DNA of 12,197 nt. It comes from Planctomycetota bacterium (lineage in GTDB: Bacteria > Planctomycetota > Phycisphaerae > WQYP01 > JAJZKY01). Shown here piece by piece: positions 7,089 through 12,197 of the stretch. The stretch is from positions 1 through 12,197 of the forward strand of contig JAJZKY010000058.1 of NCBI GenBank assembly GCA_021803885.1, in the 5' to 3' direction. Below the pieces are notes generated by a model. That model had not been told where the DNA came from, did no database searches, and worked only from the letters and a program-made list of their open reading frames with translations. The translations under genes were made by a program, and so were the position numbers. Every line of letters begins with the position of its first letter. The stretch's first letter is position 1.

Positions 7089-8380
7089 CCGCAACTGTCG
7101 AACCCACAATAATCTGCCCAAAGTGTAAGACTGAAATTCCACTCACCGAGTCGTTAGCTGCTCCCTTGCTTGAGGCAACGCGACGGCAGTATGAGAAGAA
7201 GCTGTCACAGAAAGACAAGGAAATCGAGCAACGCGAAGAAGCGCTCCGCGATGGGGAGAAGAGAGTCGCCGACGCAAAGCGAAAGCTCGAACAAGAGGTT
7301 GCGGACAAGGTTGCCGAGCAAGTGAAAGCAGAACGGGCACGGATCATCGCGGAAGAAGCTAAGAAAGCAAAGCTCGCCAGCGCTTCAGAGATCGAGGAAA
7401 GAGAACGTGAAGTCGAAGGACTAAAGGAAGTTCTCGCAGCGAATAATCAAAAGCTGGCCGAAGCGCAGAAGGCACAAGTTGAACTCCTCAAAAAGCAGCG
7501 CGAGCTGGACGACGCCAAGCGGGAGCTTGATCTGACTGTTGAAAAGCGCGTACAGGAAAACCTCACTGAAGTACGCACCCTAGCCAAGCGAGAAGCGGAG
7601 GAGGCGGAGCGGCTGAAGGTAGCCGAAAGGGATCAAAAGATTGCTTCCATGCAGCGCACGATCGAAGAGCTTCAAAGGAAGGCCGAGCAGGGATCGCAGC
7701 AGCTCCAGGGCGAGGTTCAGGAACTTGAGCTGGAAAACCTTCTTCGAGCCAAGTTCCCGTATGACACCATTGAGCCTGTTCCAAAGGGTGAATTCGGCGG
7801 TGACACCATTCAGCGAGTGGTCAGCCCGGCGGGCGTCGTGGCTGGAGCCATCCTCTGGGAGTCAAAGAGGACGAAAAACTGGAGCAACGGCTGGCTGGCC
7901 AAGCTGCGAGAAGATCAGCGGACTGCGAAAGCCGAAATCTCTATCCTTATCTCTCATGCTCTTCCCGAGGGCGTTGAGACCTTCGATGTGATCGATGGAG
8001 TATGGGTCGCGCACCCGCGGGTTTTGATTCCGGTCGCAACCGTACTGAGAAACACGCTGCTGGAAGTCAGCACTGCTCGGCTCATTAACGAAGGGCAGCA
8101 AACGAAGGCCGAAATGGTCTACCAGTACCTCACTGGGCCGCGCTTCCGCCAGCGAGTCGAGGCTATTGTCGAGGCGTTTTCAGGTATGCAGGAAGACCTC
8201 GACAAGGAACGAAAGGCCATCATGAAGCAATGGGCAAAACGTTCTGAGCAGATTGAGCGCGTCATGACCGCAACGGTTGGAATGTATGGAGACCTGCAAG
8301 GCATCGCTGGGAAATCGATTCAGGAGATCGAAGGACTTGGATTCAAGGCGCTGGCCGCAGCGGAAGATTCCATCGGGTAG
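7085..8380 (+). CDS. DUF2130-domain coiled-coil protein, candidate PD-(D/E)xK nuclease
   Basis: The 431-aa protein has three parts. The N terminus carries one zinc-knuckle pair CPKC (11-14). A very charged Lys/Glu/Arg-rich coiled coil fills about 30-215. The C-terminal domain (about 211-420) matches my memory of DUF2130 (COG4487 type), for example FPYDTIEPVPKGEFGGD followed by ILWESKRTKNW. Within it D240 and E259-S-K261 form a D-x18-ExK pattern, with Q278 in EDQ nearby, as in PD-(D/E)xK nucleases. DNA cleavage is therefore an inference from motif spacing, not an established function. Translation is coupled to the helicase: its ATG at 7085 overlaps the helicase stop (ATGA), and GGAG at 7075-7078 is a good ribosome binding site. 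No membrane segment or signal peptide is seen. A structural, coiled-coil scaffold role is the main alternative. Confidence 0.92.
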   Translation: MTATVEPTIICPKCKTEIPLTESLAAPLLEATRRQYEKKLSQKDKEIEQREEALRDGEKRVADAKRKLEQEVADKVAEQVKAERARIIAEEAKKAKLASASEIEEREREVEGLKEVLAANNQKLAEAQKAQVELLKKQRELDDAKRELDLTVEKRVQENLTEVRTLAKREAEEAERLKVAERDQKIASMQRTIEELQRKAEQGSQQLQGEVQELELENLLRAKFPYDTIEPVPKGEFGGDTIQRVVSPAGVVAGAILWESKRTKNWSNGWLAKLREDQRTAKAEISILISHALPEGVETFDVIDGVWVAHPRVLIPVATVLRNTLLEVSTARLINEGQQTKAEMVYQYLTGPRFRQRVEAIVEAFSGMQEDLDKERKAIMKQWAKRSEQIERVMTATVGMYGDLQGIAGKSIQEIEGLGFKALAAAEDSIG

Positions 8381-8394
8381 TGGTCGGGTAGTGG
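8373..8394 (+). repeat. 11-bp tandem duplication across a stop codon
   Basis: TCGGGTAGTGG occurs twice in a row, at 8373-8383 and 8384-8394. The first copy contains the TAG stop of the DUF2130 gene (8378-8380). The second copy lengthens the spacer to the ATPase gene from 36 to 47 bp. It looks like a recent slippage event and does not change either protein. Confidence 0.75.
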
Positions 8395-8427
8395 ACCCAA
8401 ATATATGTCGTCCGAAAGAGAAGCACG

Positions 8428-10668
8428 ATGATCGAGAAGATTCAGATTGCAAAGGTCGCGACATTTGGGGAGACGCCAGAGGTTATGGACGGCCTTTCCA
8501 CGTTCAACTATTTCTATGGGCCAAATGGCTCTGGTAAGACAACATTATCTAGGCTGCTTGCGACCCCGAGCGACCTGCGTTTTGCGGAGTGCTGCGTGAC
8601 GTGGGGTGCCTCCACACCACAGCAGGTTCTCGTTTACAACAGGGATTTCGTAACGAAGAATTTCAGTGAGTCCACGGAAATCAAGGGCATCTTCACTCTT
8701 GGGGAAATGCAAGCTGACACCTTGAAGAAGATCGAAGACACTAAGAACGAAATCGACGCGCTGACAAAGGCGATTGCCGCTCTAAATGTGAATCTGCAGG
8801 GAGACAACGGTGCAAGCGGCAAGATTGGCGAACTGGCGGTTCTAGAAGATTCCGTAAAGGAACAAATCTGGGAGCAGAAGAAGAAGCACGAGTCCGCCCT
8901 GGCAGGCCCACTCGGCGGGGTTCTCAATAGTAAAGACAAGTTCAAGGCCAAGGTGCTGCAAGAACGAAGTACGAACAAGGCGGGCGTTCTCCAACTCTCC
9001 GAACTAACCACCAAAGCGAATACGCTGTTCGGTTCAGACCCAACAGCGGAGCAAACCGTCACGCCCATCGACGGCACCGCGTTGATCGCGCACGAATCCA
9101 ACGCTGTTCTTAAAAAGCGGGTGATCGGAAAAGACGATGTTGATATCGCCGCAATGATCAAGAAGTTGAACAACAGCGACTGGGTACGCGAGGGAAAGAC
9201 ATTTTACGAGGCCAATGAGAACGTCTGCCCATTTTGCCAGCAGAGCACGACTGAAGACTTCGCAAAGAGCTTGAATGAGTATTTCGATGAGACCTTCGTT
9301 GCGGACAGCAAGGCTATCGAGAAACTGGTCAGCGACTACTCTACCGATGCGGATCGCGTGCAACAGCAATTAGCGGCCTTAATCGCAATCCCATCGCGTT
9401 TTCTGGACGCAGAAAAGCTCAAGGCGGAGAAGGCCCTTTTTGATTCCAGGATTACCGTCAATAAGCAGCGACTTTCCCAGAAGAAAAAAGAACCTAGCCA
9501 GCTCGTCGATTTGGAGTCAGTCGCCAACGTTCTGGCATCAATCGCGGGCATCGTCGATGCAGCAAATAAGCAAGTCACGACTCATAACACAATGGTAAAG
9601 AACTTGGCGAGCGAACGGGCAACTCTCACCGCTCAAGTATGGAAATACATTGTTGAGGCCGAACTCAAAGCTGCTCTTGCGGTATACGACACCAAGAAGG
9701 AAGCGCTGACCAAGGCCATCGAGGGGATGAAGAAGAAGATCGGGGACTCTAATGCCGACAAGCTAAAAAAGGAAGCGGAACTTCGATCTCTTGAAAAGAG
9801 CACAACAAGCATTCAGCCGACGATCAACGCGATCAACGGCTTGCTGAAATCGTTTGGATTCCGCGGTTTCTCATTAGCCATGACGGCTAACGGAAAATGC
9901 TACAAGATCGTGCGCGCGGATGGAAAAGACGCGAAGGAAACCTTGAGCGAGGGCGAAAGGACCTTCATCACATTCCTCTACTTCTATCACCTGCTCAAGG
10001 GGAGCGAAAGCGATTCGGGAATCACGACGGACCGCGTGGTTGTAATCGATGATCCGGTCTCAAGCCTCGACAGTGACATTCTGTTCGTGGTCAGCAGCCT
10101 CATCAAAGGACTCCTCGACGATGTCCGGGCCGGGGTGGGGCATATCAGGCAGGTCTTTGTGCTCACGCACAACGTTTACTTCCATAAAGAAATAACGTTC
10201 AACCCCAAGCGGAACAACGGCAAGTTGAAAGAAGAGACGTTCTGGGTAATTCGAAAGCCTGACCTGCTTTCAAAAACCGAAAGGCATGAGGCAAATCCGA
10301 TCAAGACCTCGTACGAACTTCTATGGTCCGAGGTCCGAAGATCTGATCGCTCGAAGCTCACAATCCAAAACACGCTGCGCCGGATACTTGAGAACTATTT
10401 CAAGATTCTGGGCGGGATCGATCCCGACACGCTGTGTTCGTATTTCGAAGGGAAAGATAAGTTGATCTGCAAGTCGATGGTTTCCTGGGTCAACGACGGA
10501 TCGCACAACGCTCACGATGACCTGTTCGTTTCTGTCGATGACGCTATGGTCTGCGCCTACCTTGAAGTGTTCAAGAAGATCTTCGAGAAGACCGGGCAGC
10601 TACCGCACTACAACATGATGATGGGAATTTCTGAGGCTGAGCCTCTCGCGAAGGGCGCTGTTGCATGA
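8428..10668 (+). CDS. AAA_13 / RloC-like ABC-type ATPase, candidate anticodon nuclease
   Basis: The 746-aa protein is an SMC/Rad50-like ATPase of the AAA_13 family that includes PrrC and RloC. Seen: Walker A GPNGSGKTT (31-39), the family block VYNRDFVTKNF (69-79) and LGE (91-93), a long coiled coil interrupted by CPFC (267-270) as a zinc-hook-type motif, ABC signature LSEGE (506-510), Walker B VVVIDDP (537-543) with D-loop SSLDSD (545-550), and an H-loop THN (580-582). After the ATPase core, about 160 residues contain R651, E655 and H693 (in NDGSHNAHDD). R-x3-E followed by a downstream His is the catalytic arrangement known for PrrC and RloC anticodon nucleases, so tRNA cleavage is plausible but inferred. 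The ATG at 8428 follows a weak AGAG-type site. The stop overlaps the methyltransferase start by 4 bp. RloC-type proteins are commonly linked to restriction-modification loci, as here. A DNA-repair or OLD-like ATPase is the alternative. Confidence 0.92.
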   Translation: MIEKIQIAKVATFGETPEVMDGLSTFNYFYGPNGSGKTTLSRLLATPSDLRFAECCVTWGASTPQQVLVYNRDFVTKNFSESTEIKGIFTLGEMQADTLKKIEDTKNEIDALTKAIAALNVNLQGDNGASGKIGELAVLEDSVKEQIWEQKKKHESALAGPLGGVLNSKDKFKAKVLQERSTNKAGVLQLSELTTKANTLFGSDPTAEQTVTPIDGTALIAHESNAVLKKRVIGKDDVDIAAMIKKLNNSDWVREGKTFYEANENVCPFCQQSTTEDFAKSLNEYFDETFVADSKAIEKLVSDYSTDADRVQQQLAALIAIPSRFLDAEKLKAEKALFDSRITVNKQRLSQKKKEPSQLVDLESVANVLASIAGIVDAANKQVTTHNTMVKNLASERATLTAQVWKYIVEAELKAALAVYDTKKEALTKAIEGMKKKIGDSNADKLKKEAELRSLEKSTTSIQPTINAINGLLKSFGFRGFSLAMTANGKCYKIVRADGKDAKETLSEGERTFITFLYFYHLLKGSESDSGITTDRVVVIDDPVSSLDSDILFVVSSLIKGLLDDVRAGVGHIRQVFVLTHNVYFHKEITFNPKRNNGKLKEETFWVIRKPDLLSKTERHEANPIKTSYELLWSEVRRSDRSKLTIQNTLRRILENYFKILGGIDPDTLCSYFEGKDKLICKSMVSWVNDGSHNAHDDLFVSVDDAMVCAYLEVFKKIFEKTGQLPHYNMMMGISEAEPLAKGAVA

Positions 10669-12197
10669 GCAAGAAGCAGAAATTGGAATTGACGTGGATT
10701 GGCAAGGAGAACCGGCCAAAGCTGGAGCCGCGCATCTTGCTGGAAGACCCGGAGAAGAGCTACCACGCCAAGCAGCGCGTGACGGAGAACGACATCTTCG
10801 ATAACCGGCTGATCTTCGGCGACAACCTGCTCGCGCTCAAGGCGCTGGAGCAGGAGTTCGCCGGCAAGGTGAAGTGCGTCTTTATCGATCCTCCTTACAA
10901 CACCGGCTCCGCGTTCACGCACTACGACGACGGTATCGAGCACTCTATCTGGCTCTCGCTAATGCGTGATCGTCTGGAGCTGATTCGTCGCCTTCTCTCG
11001 AACGATGGTTCTCTGTGGATCACGATTGACGACAACGAGGCGCATTATCTGAAAGTTCTTTGTGACGAAGTCTTCGGGCGGGAGAACTTTATTGGCAACG
11101 CGATTTGGGAAAAATCGGACAGCCCTCGAATGGACGCTACACTCTTTTCTAATCGCCACGATCACATTCTGGTGTTTGCCAGAGAGGTAACTCGCACTCT
11201 CTGGAACAAGCTGATTCTCGATGATCTTCCGGAACACTACAACAGAACAGATAGCGATGGCCGGAAATACTACACGAAGCCATTGAGAGCAATGGGCGGG
11301 CAAGGCGAGACTAGGGCAGCGCGACCTAAGCTGTATTATGCGCTGACGGCTCCCGATGGGACCGAAGTGTTTCCAAAACTTCAAGACGGTACAGATGGTG
11401 CATGGAGATGGAGCAAGGAAAAGATAGCGGCAGAAGCATCGCGCATCCCTTTGGTCAACGGACGGAATGGGTGGACACCTTATTACAAAATTTACGCACC
11501 CGATACTCAAACAATGCCTGTGGAGACGATTTGGCCGCATACAGAGGTTGGCAGCAATCGAACGTCAAAGGCTGAAGCAAAGTCTCTTGTCCCTGACGAA
11601 GTGACATTCGGTACACCAAAACCCGAAGCCCTTTTGAGACGTGTGCTTCACGTTTCCACAGTCCCTGGCGACTTGGTTCTTGATTCATTCGCTGGGTCAG
11701 GAACTACAGGCGCGGTTGCACACAAGATGGGTCGACGCTGGATCATGGTCGAGCTGGGCGAACATTGCCACACACACATCATTCCGCGATTGAAGAAGGT
11801 CATCGATGGCGAGGACAAGGGTGGCATTACAGAGGCTGTGAATTGGTGCGGCGGCGGCGGCTTCCGCTACTACCGGCTTGCGCCTTCGCTGCTCGAAGTG
11901 GACACCTTCGGCAATCTTGTCATCAGCAAGCAGTACAACGCCGCCATGCTTGCCCAGGCCATGTGCAAGCTGATGGGCTTTACCTACGCGCCCAGCGAAG
12001 GGGTCTATTGGCAGCAGGGGCACTCGACGGAGAATGACTTCATTTACGTGACGACGCAGACGATGACCCGCGATCATCTGGCAGCTTTGAGCGAGGAAGT
12101 CGGCAAGAAGCGTTCCTTGCTGATTTGCTGCTCGGCATTCCGCGGCAAGCCTGACGCCTTTCACAATCTGACGCTCAAGAAGATTCCATCCGCAGTC
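10665..12197 (+). CDS. Type III Mod-like adenine DNA methyltransferase (3' end outside window)
   Basis: From the ATG at 10665 the frame is open for 511 codons to the last base, so the C terminus is missing. The order of motifs, catalytic DPPYNTGS first (75-82) and the S-adenosylmethionine-binding DSFAGSGTT later (340-348), defines the beta class; DPPY indicates N6-adenine as the usual target. The N-terminal block with FGDNLLALKALEQEF (51-65) and the IEHSIWLSLM stretch near residue 91 are typical of Mod subunits of type III restriction systems. The region between (about codons 140-325) should hold the target-recognition domain. Its G+C is about 51% by hand count, against 55-58% on both sides, suggesting domain exchange. 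GAAGGG (10650-10655) lies nine bases before the start, and the start overlaps the ATPase stop as ATGA. It would protect self DNA; the cognate nuclease is either the DUF2130 protein or an unseen downstream Res. Confidence 0.93.
   Translation, partial: MSKKQKLELTWIGKENRPKLEPRILLEDPEKSYHAKQRVTENDIFDNRLIFGDNLLALKALEQEFAGKVKCVFIDPPYNTGSAFTHYDDGIEHSIWLSLMRDRLELIRRLLSNDGSLWITIDDNEAHYLKVLCDEVFGRENFIGNAIWEKSDSPRMDATLFSNRHDHILVFAREVTRTLWNKLILDDLPEHYNRTDSDGRKYYTKPLRAMGGQGETRAARPKLYYALTAPDGTEVFPKLQDGTDGAWRWSKEKIAAEASRIPLVNGRNGWTPYYKIYAPDTQTMPVETIWPHTEVGSNRTSKAEAKSLVPDEVTFGTPKPEALLRRVLHVSTVPGDLVLDSFAGSGTTGAVAHKMGRRWIMVELGEHCHTHIIPRLKKVIDGEDKGGITEAVNWCGGGGFRYYRLAPSLLEVDTFGNLVISKQYNAAMLAQAMCKLMGFTYAPSEGVYWQQGHSTENDFIYVTTQTMTRDHLAALSEEVGKKRSLLICCSAFRGKPDAFHNLTLKKIPSAV

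Noticed and set aside
8405..8431. Eight-codon mini-ORF (MSSEREAR) ending in an ATGA overlap with the ATPase start, possibly a leader peptide
   Set aside because: Too short to distinguish from chance and without its own clear ribosome binding site; the coupling geometry is the only support.
11850..11861. Run of four GGC codons in the methyltransferase as a phase-variable repeat
   Set aside because: Phase variation of mod genes needs repeats that shift the frame; a change in a three-base unit would only add or remove glycine.
11697..12164. 155-codon open frame on the - strand opposite the methyltransferase
   Set aside because: The + strand frame carries the methyltransferase motifs through this stretch; the antisense product is a low-complexity shadow.
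4197..12197. Assignment to DISARM or BREX
   Set aside because: A SNF2-like helicase and an adenine methyltransferase occur in some DISARM loci, but no DrmA, DrmB or DrmC is seen, and the BREX hallmarks PglZ and BrxC are absent from the window.
1..12197. CRISPR arrays, tRNA or rRNA genes, insertion sequences
   Set aside because: No spaced direct repeats, no cloverleaf or rRNA-like sequence and no transposase frame were found on reading both strands by eye.

Overview
The window looks like accessory DNA from a moderately GC-rich bacterium: the end of a conjugative module followed by a defence or DNA-modification island. The relaxase at the left resembles MobF proteins I associate with soil Acidobacteriota, but this host guess rests on remembered protein style only. 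No RNA gene, CRISPR array, transposase or integrase is visible. All genes lie on the + strand.

Layout. (1) 1-51: a possible last 16 codons of an unseen upstream gene. (2) 54-2795: a complete MobF (TrwC/TraI-type) relaxase-helicase. (3) 2796-2908: a spacer with an imperfect inverted repeat, a good sigma-70-like promoter and a perfect 9-bp-arm palindrome lying over the expected transcription start and touching the ribosome binding site of the next gene. (4) 2909-4084: a Fic-family AMP-transferase with its own inhibitory helix and a C-terminal winged-helix domain. (5) 4085-4196: a spacer with two dyads and a weak promoter candidate. (6) 4197-12197: a tight four-gene operon that runs off the right edge. 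It encodes a 963-aa SNF2/RapA-type helicase, a 431-aa DUF2130 coiled-coil protein whose C-terminal half has a PD-(D/E)xK-nuclease-like D...ExK pattern, a 746-aa AAA_13/RloC-like ATPase with a CPFC zinc-hook-type motif and an R..E..H set that recalls PrrC/RloC anticodon nucleases, and a beta-class adenine DNA methyltransferase of the type III Mod kind. The methyltransferase is open for 511 codons to the end of the window.

How they may work together (inference): the methyltransferase marks self DNA; the helicase translocates on or remodels foreign DNA; the DUF2130 protein is a candidate nuclease; the RloC-like ATPase is a candidate back-up that cuts tRNA when DNA is damaged or restriction fails. 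Two 4-bp ATGA overlaps (helicase/DUF2130 and ATPase/methyltransferase) and one 47-bp gap support co-expression. I do not recognise this exact set as a named system; a Res-type restriction subunit may lie just downstream.

Base composition differs along the window. A hand count gives about 65% G+C for 1321-1620 in the relaxase, about 50% for 9421-9720 in the ATPase, and a dip to about 51% in the central part of the methyltransferase gene between parts at about 55-58%. This fits a mosaic, transferred cargo.
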